DNA of 41,001 bases, from NCBI GenBank assembly GCA_020853755.1, contig JADYYG010000061.1, positions 1-41,001 on the forward strand, read 5' to 3'. Position 1 is the stretch's first letter; the number at the start of each line of letters is the position of its first letter. The position numbers and the translations under genes are program-made. Source of the DNA: Dehalococcoidia bacterium. Lineage in GTDB: Bacteria > Chloroflexota > Dehalococcoidia > Tepidiformales > Tepidiformaceae. Below the pieces are notes generated by a model. The model was not told where the DNA came from. It worked only from the letters and a program-made list of their open reading frames with translations, and did no database searches. Shown piece after piece: positions 10,665-18,977 of this stretch.

Positions 10665-11758
10665 CGAACTCCTCCACGAACGGTTGCCATCATCTCGATG
10701 AACTGGTCGAAGATGTAGGCGTTATCAAGTGGTCCCGGGCAGGCCTCAGAATGATACTGGATGGTCATCAAGGGTTCGTGACGAAGGGCGATGCCTTCGA
10801 CCGTCTGGTCGTTCAGGTTGATGTGGCTGACGAACGCCTTGCCATCGAGCCCGCTGGGGTCCACCGCGTAGCCGTGGTTCTGGGCGGTGATGGTTACGCG
10901 GCCTGTGGCAACTTCCTGGACCGGGTGGTTCCCGCCGCGGTGGCCGAACGGCAGCTTGAAGGTGCCGGCGCCCAGCGCCCGCGCCGCCACCTGGTGGCCC
11001 AGGCAGATGCCGAGCACCGGCGCTTTGCCGATGAGCTGGCCCACTTCTCCGACCATCGCGTCGAGAAGCCGCGGGTCCCCCGGGCCGGGTGAAAGCACGA
11101 TACCGTCCGGGTTCAGCGCGAGGAGGTCTTCGGCGGGCGTCGCTGCCGGGAAGACGCGGACCGAGCAGCCGCGCGCTTCGAGGGAGCGCATGATGTTGCG
11201 CTTGACCCCGCCATCGAGGAGCGCGACGCGATGACGCGCCTCGCCCGGCGGCACGTTCCAGTCGAAGACGTGGTCTGTCGTGACCGAGTTGACCCAGTTC
11301 ACGTTGTCGTAGCTGGCAAAGCTGCGCAGGCGTTCGAGCGCTTTGGCCGCGGATTCGGTCGTGGTCACCGTCCCGGGCATGACACCGTGCATACGGATAC
11401 GACGGGTGACCGCGCGTGTGTCGACCCCTTCGATGGCGACGATGCCGCGCTCGACGAGGAACTCGCGAAGCGTCTGCTGCGAACGGAGGTGGCTGGCCGT
11501 CAGGGCCGCTTCACGCACGATCAGCCCCGTGGGCTGGATGCGCGCTGACTCCTCGACACGGTCATCGATGCCGTAATTGCCAATGAGCGGATAGGTGAGC
11601 ACGAGCAACTGACCCGCGTAAGAGGGGTCGGTCAGCATCTCCTGGTAGCCGGTCATGGAGGTGTTGAAGACCACTTCGCCGTCGGCGTGGCCCTCAGCGC
11701 CGATGCTCCGGCCCGGGAACACCGACCCGTCGGCGAGGACGAGCAAGGCATCAGGCAC
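10661..11758 (-). CDS. carA: Carbamoyl-phosphate synthase small (glutaminase) subunit
   Basis: 365 residues with the CarA-specific N-terminal domain and a class I glutamine amidotransferase domain: nucleophile C252 in GICLGHQ and the His336/Glu338 pair in YHSEACPGP. It hydrolyses glutamine and channels ammonia to CarB. The start is taken as GTG at 11758, because GGAGG lies six bases upstream inside the end of pyrC and homology begins at ALLVLADGSVFPG. This start overlaps the pyrC stop codon by eight bases (GTGCCTGA), the same arrangement used between pyrR and pyrB. Confidence 0.97.
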   Translation of the reverse strand: MPDALLVLADGSVFPGRSIGAEGHADGEVVFNTSMTGYQEMLTDPSYAGQLLVLTYPLIGNYGIDDRVEESARIQPTGLIVREAALTASHLRSQQTLREFLVERGIVAIEGVDTRAVTRRIRMHGVMPGTVTTTESAAKALERLRSFASYDNVNWVNSVTTDHVFDWNVPPGEARHRVALLDGGVKRNIMRSLEARGCSVRVFPAATPAEDLLALNPDGIVLSPGPGDPRLLDAMVGEVGQLIGKAPVLGICLGHQVAARALGAGTFKLPFGHRGGNHPVQEVATGRVTITAQNHGYAVDPSGLDGKAFVSHINLNDQTVEGIALRHEPLMTIQYHSEACPGPLDNAYIFDQFIEMMATVRGGVR

Positions 11759-13064
11759 CGGCCACCTCCATTTCGAATGCAACAGACCCGTTGATGATGA
11801 CGGCGCGGACGGTGCCGGTGAGTTGCGTGCCGCCAAGTGGCGTGTTGCGGCCCTTCGAGGCGAAGCTCGCGGGGTCGACCGTCCAGCGTGCGGCCGGGTC
11901 GACGATGGTGATGTCAGTTGAACCCGGCACCAGCGTCCCTGTACCGGGCGGGAAGCTGAAGACTGATGCCGGGCCAGCCGTGAGCGCCCGGATGGCCGCG
12001 CCGAGTTCTAACTCGCCGCGATCAACGAGCGTCATGACGCATCCGAGCGCTGTTTCGATGCAGCTGATGCCGAAGGCCGCTTCGTCGAACTCGCAGAGCT
12101 TGTCTTCGATGGCGTGCGGGGCGTGGTCCGTCGCGATTGCGTCGATGACACCGCTGTTGATCCCGGCCAGCAGCGCCCGCCGGTCGGCTTCCGTGCGGAG
12201 CGGCGGGTTGATCTTGGCGTTGGTGTCGTAGGCCGGTTCCGCCTCCCCGCCGAAGACCGCGGCTTCGGTGAGGAAGAGGTGGCTTGGCGTCACTTCACAG
12301 GTGATCGGCAGCCCGCGGCGCTTGGCATCGGCGACCAGTTCGAGGCCGCGAGCGGTGGTGACGTGGGCGATGTGCAGGCGGGCGCCCGTGGCTTCGCAGA
12401 GGGCGATGTTGCGGGCGATGGCACTGGTCTCAGCCGCGGCCGGCTGGCCGGGCAGGCCAAGGCGCTCGCTCACGCTCCCCTCATTCATCGAGCCGCCGTG
12501 GCTCAGTTCCGGGTCATCGCAATGCTCGGAGATGGGCAACCTCAGGGCCGCGGCCAACTCCATCGCGTGACGCATGAGGCGGGCGTTGGCAACGGGACTG
12601 CCGTCGTCGCTGAGCGCGATGCAGCCGCCACCGGCGAGTTCGGACAACTCCGCGAGTTCCTTGCCGGCACGCCCGCGCGTGACGCAGCCGATGGGGAAGA
12701 CACGCACCTGCGCGTCCCGTTCGATGCGTTCGCGGAGCGACCGGAGGACATCCGCGGCATCCGGCGCCGGGTTCGTGTTCGGCATCGCACAGATGGTGGT
12801 AAATCCACCGCGCAGGGCGGCAAGCGTCTCCGTGGCGATCGTGCCCTTCTGTTCGAAGCCGGGCTCCCGGAGGTGCGTGTGGAGGTCCACGAAACCGGGC
12901 GTCACGAGGCAGCCATGGGCGTCGATGACGCGAGCTTCGGGAGCTTCGATATTTGCGGCAACCTGTTCGACCGCGCCGTTGGTCACGAGTACATCACTGA
13001 TCGAATCGAGGCCCGATGCCGGGTCGAGGACGCGGCCGCCGCGGATGAGGATTTGTCCGGTCAT
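11751..13064 (-). CDS. pyrC: Dihydroorotase (class I)
   Basis: 437 residues, typical of the larger class I dihydroorotases. It forms dihydroorotate from carbamoyl aspartate using a zinc centre. Ligands are readable: DLHTHLREPG (H62, H64), SEHCDD (H181), HIAH (H234) and ATDHAPH (D313). In place of a carboxylated lysine bridge, LSDDG (152-155) offers an aspartate, as in Aquifex-type enzymes. The ATG overlaps the pyrB stop (ATGA at 13061-13064). The final codons carry the ribosome site for carA. Confidence 0.97.
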   Translation of the reverse strand: MTGQILIRGGRVLDPASGLDSISDVLVTNGAVEQVAANIEAPEARVIDAHGCLVTPGFVDLHTHLREPGFEQKGTIATETLAALRGGFTTICAMPNTNPAPDAADVLRSLRERIERDAQVRVFPIGCVTRGRAGKELAELSELAGGGCIALSDDGSPVANARLMRHAMELAAALRLPISEHCDDPELSHGGSMNEGSVSERLGLPGQPAAAETSAIARNIALCEATGARLHIAHVTTARGLELVADAKRRGLPITCEVTPSHLFLTEAAVFGGEAEPAYDTNAKINPPLRTEADRRALLAGINSGVIDAIATDHAPHAIEDKLCEFDEAAFGISCIETALGCVMTLVDRGELELGAAIRALTAGPASVFSFPPGTGTLVPGSTDITIVDPAARWTVDPASFASKGRNTPLGGTQLTGTVRAVIINGSVAFEMEVAGA

Positions 13065-14050
13065 GGCCGCCTCGCAGTCGCCATCAGGTAAAGGATGGCC
13101 ATGCGGACGGCGACACCGTTCGCTACCTGCTCTTCGATCACCGAAGCCACCCCGTGGGCGACGTCCGGCGCGATTTCGATGCCTTCGTTCATCGGTCCGG
13201 GATGCATCACGAGGGCCCCGGGGCGCGCCTTGGCCAGCCGCCGGGCGTTGACCTGGTACCCGGCGATGTACTCACGCAGCGACGGGATGAGGCCCTTCTC
13301 CTGGCGCTCCTTCTGCATGCGCAGGGCCATCACGATGTCCGCGCCGGAGATCGCGTCGTCGAGGTTCGTCGTGACGGTGCAACGGCCCAGTTCGCTGACC
13401 TGCGATGCGAGCGTCCGCGGCACGAGCGTCGCCGGGCCGCACAGGGTGACGTCTGCGCCAGAGGCCAGCAGCGTCCAGAGGTTCGAACGGGCGACACGGC
13501 TGTGCAGGACGTCGCCGACGATGACGACTCGCTTTCCGGCGAGGTCCCCGGCGTGGCGGCGCATGGTGAAGAGGTCGAGGAGCGCCTGCGTCGGGTGGGC
13601 GTGCGTGCCGTCGCCGCCGTTGATGATGCCTGCGGCGGTGTTCCGCGCGGCCAGGTAGGGCGCCCCGGATTTCCCGTGGCGCATGACCACGAGGTCCGCC
13701 CCGATGGCTTCGAGCGTACGGATGGTGTCGATGAGCGTTTCGCCCTTTTCGACTGAGCTGCCCGAGGCCGTGAGGTTCACCACGTCGGCGCCGAGGGCCT
13801 TGGCGGCCACTTCGAAGCTGGCCCTTGTGCGTGTCGACTGCTCGTAGAAGAGCGTGATGACGGTGACGCCGCGAAGAGTCGCGACCTTTGCGACCGGCCG
13901 GTTGCGAACCTCGCGCATCCCTTCTGCGGTCTCCAGGATGAGCTGGATCTCGGCGTTCGAAAGTGTGTCCGTGTCGAGCAGGTCCTTGCGGGTCCAGGCG
14001 GGCGCTTCGGCCGGCGATGCCGGCGCTTCGGGGTTGCGGAGTTCAAGCAC
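13061..14050 (-). CDS. pyrB: Aspartate carbamoyltransferase catalytic subunit
   Basis: 329 residues with the carbamoyl-phosphate loop STRTR (72-76), the GKSG.PY and [11 protein letters not shown] segments, and a C-terminal [11 protein letters not shown] motif. It condenses carbamoyl phosphate with aspartate, the committed step of pyrimidine synthesis. No pyrI regulatory gene is present. GTG at 14050 is chosen because GAGGAGG precedes it by six bases within the end of pyrR, and the eight-base overlap GTGCTTGA mirrors the pyrC-carA junction. A longer upstream reading overlaps pyrR and is compositionally unlike protein. Confidence 0.97.
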   Translation of the reverse strand: MLELRNPEAPASPAEAPAWTRKDLLDTDTLSNAEIQLILETAEGMREVRNRPVAKVATLRGVTVITLFYEQSTRTRASFEVAAKALGADVVNLTASGSSVEKGETLIDTIRTLEAIGADLVVMRHGKSGAPYLAARNTAAGIINGGDGTHAHPTQALLDLFTMRRHAGDLAGKRVVIVGDVLHSRVARSNLWTLLASGADVTLCGPATLVPRTLASQVSELGRCTVTTNLDDAISGADIVMALRMQKERQEKGLIPSLREYIAGYQVNARRLAKARPGALVMHPGPMNEGIEIAPDVAHGVASVIEEQVANGVAVRMAILYLMATARRP

Positions 14051-14591
14051 GCGCTGCCTCCTCTCCGAATACGTAGACGGCGTCCTCGCCATCGACTTCG
14101 CGAAGGTGGACCCGCACCTTCTGGACGAGCGCCGTCGGGATATTCTTGCCGACGAAGTCAGGACGAATGGGAAGCTCGCGGTGGCCGCGGTCGATGAGGA
14201 CGGCGAGGCGGACGCGTGCCGGGCGTCCGAAGTCCAGCAGGGCGTCGAGCGCGGCCCGGATGCTGCGGCCGGTGAAAAGCACGTCATCAACGAGAACGAC
14301 GGTCGCACCGTCGATGGAGACCGGGATTTCGCTCGGCCGGATCGGCGGCGGCGCCGAGCGGCGGGTCACATCGTCCCGGTACAGGCCGATGTCGAGCGCG
14401 CCGACAGGGACGGCCACACCCTCGAATTCCCGGATGGCCTCGGCGAGCCTGCGGGCGAGTGGGTACCCGCGAGAGAGGAGGCCGACGATGACGAGTCCCT
14501 GCGTGCCGCGATTGTTCTCGACGATCTCGTGGCCGAGCCGCCGGAGGGTGCGAGCAACTTCATCGGGGCCAAGATAGGGGTCAGGAGTCAT
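14043..14591 (-). CDS. pyrR: PyrR: pyrimidine-operon RNA-binding regulator / uracil phosphoribosyltransferase fold
   Basis: 182 residues of the type I phosphoribosyltransferase fold with the PRPP loop [10 protein letters not shown] (101-110). PyrR senses UMP/UTP and binds a conserved hairpin in pyr mRNA leaders. It heads the pyr operon, and a matching RNA element lies just upstream, so autoregulation is expected. The ATG at 14591 has GGGGGAGG nine bases before it, and also overlaps the stop of a 20-residue leader peptide (ATGA), so its translation may be coupled to that peptide. Residual uracil phosphoribosyltransferase activity is common in this family. Confidence 0.96.
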   Translation of the reverse strand: MTPDPYLGPDEVARTLRRLGHEIVENNRGTQGLVIVGLLSRGYPLARRLAEAIREFEGVAVPVGALDIGLYRDDVTRRSAPPPIRPSEIPVSIDGATVVLVDDVLFTGRSIRAALDALLDFGRPARVRLAVLIDRGHRELPIRPDFVGKNIPTALVQKVRVHLREVDGEDAVYVFGEEAARA

Positions 14592-14650
14592 AAAAAACGC
14601 CTCCCCCGGCGGGCGGGACAGGCGCACACGAAAAGATGCTTGCCGGCCAT
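14588..14650 (-). CDS. Putative 20-residue leader peptide of the pyr operon
   Basis: A 20-codon frame (begins MAGKHLF, ends RRGRRFL) starts at ATG 14650, seven bases after a perfect AGGAGG (14658-14663), and ends with TGA overlapping the pyrR ATG. Its ribosome site forms the 3' flank of the PyrR-binding element, so PyrR binding would be expected to hide it. Translational coupling would then pass repression on to pyrR. In Mycobacterium, PyrR is known to act by translational repression at the ribosome site. The peptide sequence itself may be irrelevant. No direct evidence of translation is available from sequence. Confidence 0.55.
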   Translation of the reverse strand: MAGKHLFVCACPARRGRRFL

Positions 14651-14657
14651 ACCGGCG

Positions 14658-14696
14658 CCTCCTCCCTTGGGGGCCTCACGGGACCACCTTAAAGGG
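14658..14696 (-). promoter_or_regulatory. PyrR-binding RNA element in the pyr operon leader
   Basis: On the minus strand this reads CCCTTTAAGGTGGTCCCGTG then AGGCCCCCAAGGGAGGAGG. It matches the known PyrR-binding RNA layout: an outer stem (CCCTT pairing with AAGGG), an upper stem, and a terminal loop with the conserved CNGNGAGG core (CCCGTGAGG). It begins about ten bases after the -10 box, so it is at the very 5' end of the transcript. The 3' flank contains the AGGAGG of the leader peptide. No terminator hairpin with a T-run follows, so the mechanism is more likely translational than transcriptional attenuation. Confidence 0.8.
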
Positions 14697-14705
14697 TCTC
14701 GAATG

Positions 14706-14734
14706 AGAATAGCCGCGTGTGATTGGCTGATCAA
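14706..14734 (-). promoter_or_regulatory. Promoter of the pyr operon
   Basis: On the minus strand, TTGATC (14729-14734) and TATTCT (14706-14711) are separated by 17 bases, a good match to a housekeeping promoter. Transcription would start near 14700, immediately before the PyrR-binding element. It is divergent from the tetR promoter. Confidence 0.65.
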
Positions 14735-14739
14735 TGTAG

Positions 14740-14767
14740 TTAACCGCAACGACCGCGGGGGTATACT
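14740..14767 (+). promoter_or_regulatory. Putative promoter of the TetR-family gene
   Basis: TATACT at 14762-14767 is a good -10 hexamer, with a weak -35 TTAACC 16 bases upstream (14740-14745). It is back-to-back with the pyr promoter, so regulators bound here could affect both. Confidence 0.5.
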
Positions 14768-14825
14768 GCCCGGTAAGTTCGAACCGCCGATTGCCGCCAG
14801 GCGGGGACCTTCATCGGGAGCCTTT

Positions 14826-15422
14826 TTGAGTTCACCTACGTCCAGCCGCGAGGCAGAGGTTCGCGACCGCATCTTCGCCAGCGCGCTGCGCCACTTCTCA
14901 CAGAAGGGCTACGCAGCGACTTCGCTGCGCGAGATTTCGGACGATGCGCAGACCACCAAGCCGATGATCTATTACTACTTCGGCTCGAAGGAAGGGCTCT
15001 ACGCCAGCATCGTCCGCGAAATCCTTGAGGAGATGGCCGAAGGAATCCGTGCGCAGCTTCCCGCTGAAGCCCCCGTGACGGACCAGGTAATGGCCTTTTG
15101 CGAGCGGTACTTGGACCATTTTCTCCAGCAGGAAGAGATCATCGCGCTGGTGCTTCGCGAGGTGTTCGGCCTTGGCGGCGTCCCGATGGCTGAGTTCTCG
15201 CAAACGCTGGGTGACCGCGTCCGCCAACCTCTTGATACGATTATCGCGTTCGGCATGGAGAGCGGCGTCCTACGCCGGGATGGCGTGGCTACCTGTGCGA
15301 CCGCCGTCACCGGGATCCTGAACATGTTCATCCTTGCCCACGTGTTTGGCGGCGCCGAAATAGATAAGGCAACGCCTCTGCGTCAGGTCCGGTATTACCT
15401 GCAAGGCCTCCGCAGCGCGTAA
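14826..15422 (+). CDS. TetR/AcrR-family transcriptional regulator
   Basis: 198 residues. The N-terminal DNA-binding domain shows the TetR signature: ILFxxAxxxFxxxGYxxTSxxxI-like spacing, with the helix-turn-helix at about 31-51 ending in IYYYFGSKEGLY. The C-terminal all-helical domain (about 75-198) would bind an unknown ligand. TTG at 14826 is taken as the start, with GGGAG five bases upstream; no ATG or GTG lies closer to the domain. Genes it controls are not evident: it is divergent from pyrR and followed by a J-domain-like gene. Confidence 0.9.
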   Translation: MSSPTSSREAEVRDRIFASALRHFSQKGYAATSLREISDDAQTTKPMIYYYFGSKEGLYASIVREILEEMAEGIRAQLPAEAPVTDQVMAFCERYLDHFLQQEEIIALVLREVFGLGGVPMAEFSQTLGDRVRQPLDTIIAFGMESGVLRRDGVATCATAVTGILNMFILAHVFGGAEIDKATPLRQVRYYLQGLRSA

Positions 15423-15489
15423 ATTCTCCGGTCTGACCCCTCATCTTCACGCCATTGCCGCCGTTTCTAATTGGTAAGGGAGGCTGAGT

Positions 15490-15891
15490 GTGTCTGACGC
15501 GAAGCTGATGGATTACTACGCGGTGCTCAACCTGCCGCCGAAAGCAGACCTTTCCGGCATCGAGACCGCGTACGCGCGCCTCTCCGATGACCTGATGAAG
15601 CAGTCCGAAGATGATGAGACGTACCGCCAGGCGATGCAGCGGCTGAACGAAGCCTATGCGGTGCTCTCCAAGCCGGAGCTCCGGCGCGAGTACGACCGCG
15701 CATTCTTCCGAGGCGAACTTGAGCGTCTGGAACGCGAAGCGCGAGCTGTCCGCCGCCGCCGGAACATGGCCAGCAATCTGCTGGTTGCGGGACTCGGCCT
15801 CGTCGTCGCAGTGCAGGCGGGTGCGCTGCTCTACCTTGGGGGCGATGCCGTGACCGGGCTGTTCAACGCCGTCTTCGGCGTCCTCCTGTAA
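15490..15891 (+). CDS. Degenerate J-domain protein with C-terminal membrane segment
   Basis: 133 residues. Residues 8-70 align by eye with a DnaJ J-domain: YYAVLNLPP at the start, a helix II IETAYARLSDDLMK, and a clear helix III RLNEAYAVLSKPELRREYD. The HPD tripeptide that stimulates Hsp70 ATPase is absent (the helix II-III loop reads KQSEDDE). A basic stretch (RAVRRRR) precedes a hydrophobic helix at about 93-115, so it is probably membrane-anchored with the J-like domain in the cytoplasm. Start is GTG with GGGAGG upstream. Without HPD it may be a scaffold rather than an Hsp70 co-chaperone. Confidence 0.8.
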   Translation: MSDAKLMDYYAVLNLPPKADLSGIETAYARLSDDLMKQSEDDETYRQAMQRLNEAYAVLSKPELRREYDRAFFRGELERLEREARAVRRRRNMASNLLVAGLGLVVAVQAGALLYLGGDAVTGLFNAVFGVLL

Positions 15892-15903
15892 GCTGCGGCC
15901 GGT

Positions 15904-17073
15904 TCAGGAAGGTGTGAGCGACCGCTTGAACTGCTTGCTCAGTCCCAGTCCCTGGTCCTGGTACGAAGAACCGGCGCCCGCGCCGTAGAGACGCTCGGGA
16001 ACGGCAAGCATCCGCTCGTACATCAGTCTGCCGATACGCTGACCGTCTTTCAGCGCATACGGGATTTCGTGTGAACGAACTTCGAGGATGGCGCGCGTCC
16101 CCTGCAATTCGCCGGCGCCGTAGCCGAAACCGGGGTCGAAAAAGCCTGCGTAGTGCACGCGAAACTCGCCCATCGCCTGATCATATGGAAGCATCTCGGC
16201 CGCGTACGTCGGAGGGACGCGGACGCGTTCCTTCGAGCCGAGGATGTAGAAGGCATCGGGCGTGAGGATCAGCTGGCGCGAAGGCCGGACGGCCTCCCAG
16301 AAGTCCTCCGGGTCGTAGTAGCCGATCCGTTCGAGGTCGATGACCGGGGCCTCGCCGCGTGCTTTCCAGCCCACTGCCCGGTCGCCCGCACTTCCCGAAA
16401 GGTCAACCGAGAACCAGATGCCGCTATCGACGGTCGCCTTTATTGGCTCGCCGTGTTCGTCGAAGACGAGTGACTCCTCATCGGCTGCGCGACGGCTCGC
16501 GTGGGACGAGGCGGAACGGCCGCGCACGAAGCGGAGTTGGTTGAGGCGGGTGCCTTGCCGCACTCTCACGTTGAAGGTCTTTGGCGACACTTCCGCGAAG
16601 AGCGGGCCCTGGTAGCCCCGGTCGATGATGTCGAACTGGTCGGCCCTGTCGGTGATGAGGCGGGCGAAGACGTCAAGACGGCCGGTCGTGCTTTTGGGGT
16701 TCGCCTTTGCCAGCAACCCGGGCGTCCCCGCAAGGTCGAGGCTTTCGAGCAGAGGGATGATGTAGACCGCGCCCTTCTGGAGAACCGCGCCATCTTCAAG
16801 GCTGATGCGCTGCACGAGGAGATCCTCGGTCGCTTCGAGGACAGTCGTCCCCCGGCCCGGGAGGAAGCTCGCCCGCACCTGCAGGGCGTACGCGCCGAGG
16901 CGCAGGTCGATGCTGGCGGGCTGGAGTTGACCCTCGTCAATCTGTTCCGAAGAGGACATCACACCGTCGGCAACGAGCGCCCTCAGGTGCTCGAAGGGAA
17001 GCACGCCGCGGTCGTGCTCGCGAACTTCGCGGCCAACTTCGGGGAAAAGACGCGGCCCAGTCGGCGAAGTCAT
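15904..17073 (-). CDS. Tandem-domain dCTP deaminase-family protein (2'-deoxycytidine 5'-triphosphate deaminase)
   Basis: 389 residues, about twice the size of a classical Dcd (around 190), matching the long dCTP deaminase form with two dUTPase-like barrels. The first barrel has QPASIDLRLG (51-60) and KSTTGRLDVF (127-136), the subunit-interface motif of Dcd enzymes. The second barrel ends with GTRAILEVRSHEIPYALKDG, which resembles the catalytic-Glu region, then an IGRLMYERM strand. Expected activity is dCTP to dUTP plus ammonia, supplying dTMP synthesis. ATG 17073 is used; no strong ribosome site is visible. It ends convergently with the J-domain gene. Confidence 0.88.
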   Translation of the reverse strand: MTSPTGPRLFPEVGREVREHDRGVLPFEHLRALVADGVMSSSEQIDEGQLQPASIDLRLGAYALQVRASFLPGRGTTVLEATEDLLVQRISLEDGAVLQKGAVYIIPLLESLDLAGTPGLLAKANPKSTTGRLDVFARLITDRADQFDIIDRGYQGPLFAEVSPKTFNVRVRQGTRLNQLRFVRGRSASSHASRRAADEESLVFDEHGEPIKATVDSGIWFSVDLSGSAGDRAVGWKARGEAPVIDLERIGYYDPEDFWEAVRPSRQLILTPDAFYILGSKERVRVPPTYAAEMLPYDQAMGEFRVHYAGFFDPGFGYGAGELQGTRAILEVRSHEIPYALKDGQRIGRLMYERMLAVPERLYGAGAGSSYQDQGLGLSKQFKRSLTPS

Positions 17074-17127
17074 GAGCGTTGAACGTCCCGTGGCGTTGCC
17101 ATTGGCGGAGTCTACCTGTGTGCAGCC

Positions 17128-18483
17128 TTAGCGGGCTGCATCGCCGGACGCGAGGTCCGCAATCTTGCGGGCCTCGCCTTCGGCGTAGGGGGTGATTGTG
17201 TCGATGACGTCGACGCGGCTGTCGAGACGCTTCTGGAGGCCGCTCATCAGGCCGAGGACGCGGAAGATGAGGAGGATGTCGCCGGGGATCTCGGTCACCG
17301 GGTTCGCCTGGAGGATGCGCGAGAGCCGTTCGTTGACTTCGGGCATGACGTCCTGGTCGACGTATGGCTTCCGCTCGGCGCCGCCGTATTCGAAGAACGA
17401 CTTCCCCAGTGCGACGAGCGACTCAGGGTCATCGGAGCGGGTCTTGAAGCCGATGGCGCGGAATGCTTCGACCATCGCGGCGTCGTCCTGCTTGATCAGC
17501 GCCATGATGAGTTGGGCGTAGTTGCGGCGAAACTCTTCGGGGAGTTCCTTGGAGAGGCCGAAGTCGAGGAAGACCACCACCGGGCCGGGCAGGACAAAGA
17601 GGTTCCCGGGATGCGGGTCGGCGTGGAAGTAGCCGTGGACGAGGATCTGCTCGCAGTAGGCTTCGGTCATGATGAGAGCGACCTGGTTGGGGTCGATTCC
17701 CTCGGCGACGAGCGTCTCGATGTCGGAGATCTTCGTCGCTTCGATGAACTCGGTGGTGAGGACGCGCCGCCGCGTGGTCTCCCAGAACACGCGCGGGATC
17801 TTGATGTCGGGCCGATGCGCCAGGTCAGCTGCAACCCGCTCCGAGCTGCGGCCCTCGAGTTCGAAATCGAGTTCCCGCGGCATGTCCTTGTTGAGTTCGT
17901 TCATGAGGACGCGGAAATCGAAGTTCTTTTCGAGGCGAGCGAGTATCCGGACGAGGATGCCAATGTTCCGCAGGTCCGTTTCGAGGATGCGGTCGATGCC
18001 CGGGTACTGGACCTTCACGGCGACGTCCTGGCCGTCTTTCGTTCGGGCGCGGTGGACCTGCGCGAGCGACGCCGAGGCGATGGGCGAACGAGTGAAGCCG
18101 TCGAAGAGAGCGTCGGGGTGCTGGCCGAACTCGCGCCGGAAGACGGCCACAACCTGACTGAACGGCCGTGCGGGCACCGAATCCTGGAGGCGGCTCAGCA
18201 CCGAGACGTATTCAGTCGGTGCGATGTCCGCACGCGAGCTGATGAACTGGCACGTCTTGATCATCATGCCTTCGAGGCGGGTCGCAAGCCGGTAGATGCG
18301 CTCAGCGTTGCGGGTGTGGGCGCGTGAGAGCTGTAGTTCGCGCTGGCGCGGAGTGAGCTTCTTGTTCCGCTGGATCCGCTTATAACTCAGGTAGACGACG
18401 AGGAACGTCCAGCCGACGTCCAGGAAGCGGCGTGCGCGCCGGGGCCAGGGCAGGGGTTGCGTCCCGGTGAGTGTGTTCGCCAT
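17128..18483 (-). CDS. AarF/ABC1/UbiB-family protein kinase-like protein
   Basis: 451 residues. The ABC1 core is clear: the nucleotide loop SASLAQVHRA, the VKVQYPGI Lys strand, the catalytic FHADPHPGNLF loop and the metal-binding LDFGLS. UbiB-type proteins are atypical ATPases linked to quinone or isoprenoid-lipid metabolism. The family's KxGQ motif, which blocks ordinary kinase activity, reads KTCQ here (76-79), so the Gly is Cys. One N-terminal hydrophobic patch (about 22-34) could be membrane-associated. ATG 18483 lies eight bases from a TACGAT hexamer. Its neighbours give no clear pathway. Confidence 0.9.
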   Translation of the reverse strand: MANTLTGTQPLPWPRRARRFLDVGWTFLVVYLSYKRIQRNKKLTPRQRELQLSRAHTRNAERIYRLATRLEGMMIKTCQFISSRADIAPTEYVSVLSRLQDSVPARPFSQVVAVFRREFGQHPDALFDGFTRSPIASASLAQVHRARTKDGQDVAVKVQYPGIDRILETDLRNIGILVRILARLEKNFDFRVLMNELNKDMPRELDFELEGRSSERVAADLAHRPDIKIPRVFWETTRRRVLTTEFIEATKISDIETLVAEGIDPNQVALIMTEAYCEQILVHGYFHADPHPGNLFVLPGPVVVFLDFGLSKELPEEFRRNYAQLIMALIKQDDAAMVEAFRAIGFKTRSDDPESLVALGKSFFEYGGAERKPYVDQDVMPEVNERLSRILQANPVTEIPGDILLIFRVLGLMSGLQKRLDSRVDVIDTITPYAEGEARKIADLASGDAAR

Positions 18484-18491
18484 TCAGTGCG

Positions 18492-18497
18492 ATCGTA
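18492..18497 (-). promoter_or_regulatory. Putative -10 element upstream of the AarF-like gene
   Basis: TACGAT on the minus strand ends eight bases before ATG 18483, with no ribosome site between, which fits a leaderless or near-leaderless transcript. Confidence 0.4.
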
Positions 18498-18566
18498 GCC
18501 GGAGGGCTCGCCATGGGCGAAGCAGCCGGGCCGCCCAGGCCCGGCCTTCGCTGCGAGATGCCGTGC

Positions 18567-18878
18567 TCAGGCCTTCAGGGCGATCGCGTCGACCTTCCAC
18601 GCGCCCGCGACATCCTTCCAGCGGGTGGCGATCGTCGTCGACTGGTCGCTGCCTTCAGCGCTCATGACGAGGTCGACCAGGTGGTCTTCGTCTTCCTGGC
18701 CGTTGACATTCACGGTGACCGTGGGCTTGCCCTGGGGCTGTGGCTGGGAAGCCATCTGGCCCTGGAGGGCCATCGCCTGGCCCATGCCGTTCGGAGTGAA
18801 GGCCATCATCAGGCCGGCGATGTTCTGGTTGATGAGGTCGTTCGCGAACGTTTCCGCGCTCGCCTTGAGGTCCGCCAT
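18567..18878 (-). CDS. Small hypothetical protein, possibly NTF2-like
   Basis: 103 residues, soluble, no signal peptide. It begins with an amphipathic helical region rich in Met, Gln and Ala (about 4-45), has a Gln/Pro linker (SQPQPQGKP, 44-52), and ends with alternating beta strands (TVTVNVNG, HLVDLVMSAE, STTIATRWKD, WKVDAIAL). The closing pattern, a strand then W-x-V-D-x-I, resembles the end of NTF2/SnoaL-like folds, but I cannot assign a family. It has a good promoter (TTGACA-16-TACCCT) and AGGAG upstream of its ATG, so it is probably well expressed on its own. Confidence 0.75.
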   Translation of the reverse strand: MADLKASAETFANDLINQNIAGLMMAFTPNGMGQAMALQGQMASQPQPQGKPTVTVNVNGQEDEDHLVDLVMSAEGSDQSTTIATRWKDVAGAWKVDAIALKA

Positions 18879-18927
18879 GGTGGTTCTGCTCCTTGTGCTC
18901 CGGGGTGGTTCCTCCGGGAGTGTCCCT

Positions 18928-18955
18928 AGGGTAGAGATGACGGGAGAGGTGTCAA
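18928..18955 (-). promoter_or_regulatory. Promoter of the small NTF2-like hypothetical gene
   Basis: On the minus strand a consensus TTGACA (18950-18955) is 16 bases from TACCCT (18928-18933). It is one of the best sigma-70-like promoters in the window. The transcript would have a leader of about 40 bases. Confidence 0.65.
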
Positions 18956-18977
18956 CCGGGCAACTTCGTCTTTCGAT

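Noticed and set aside
14592..14657. Intrinsic terminator for transcriptional attenuation in the pyr leader.
   Set aside because: T residues before the pyrR ATG are not preceded by a convincing GC hairpin of terminator form, and the PyrR element overlaps a ribosome site, favouring translational control.
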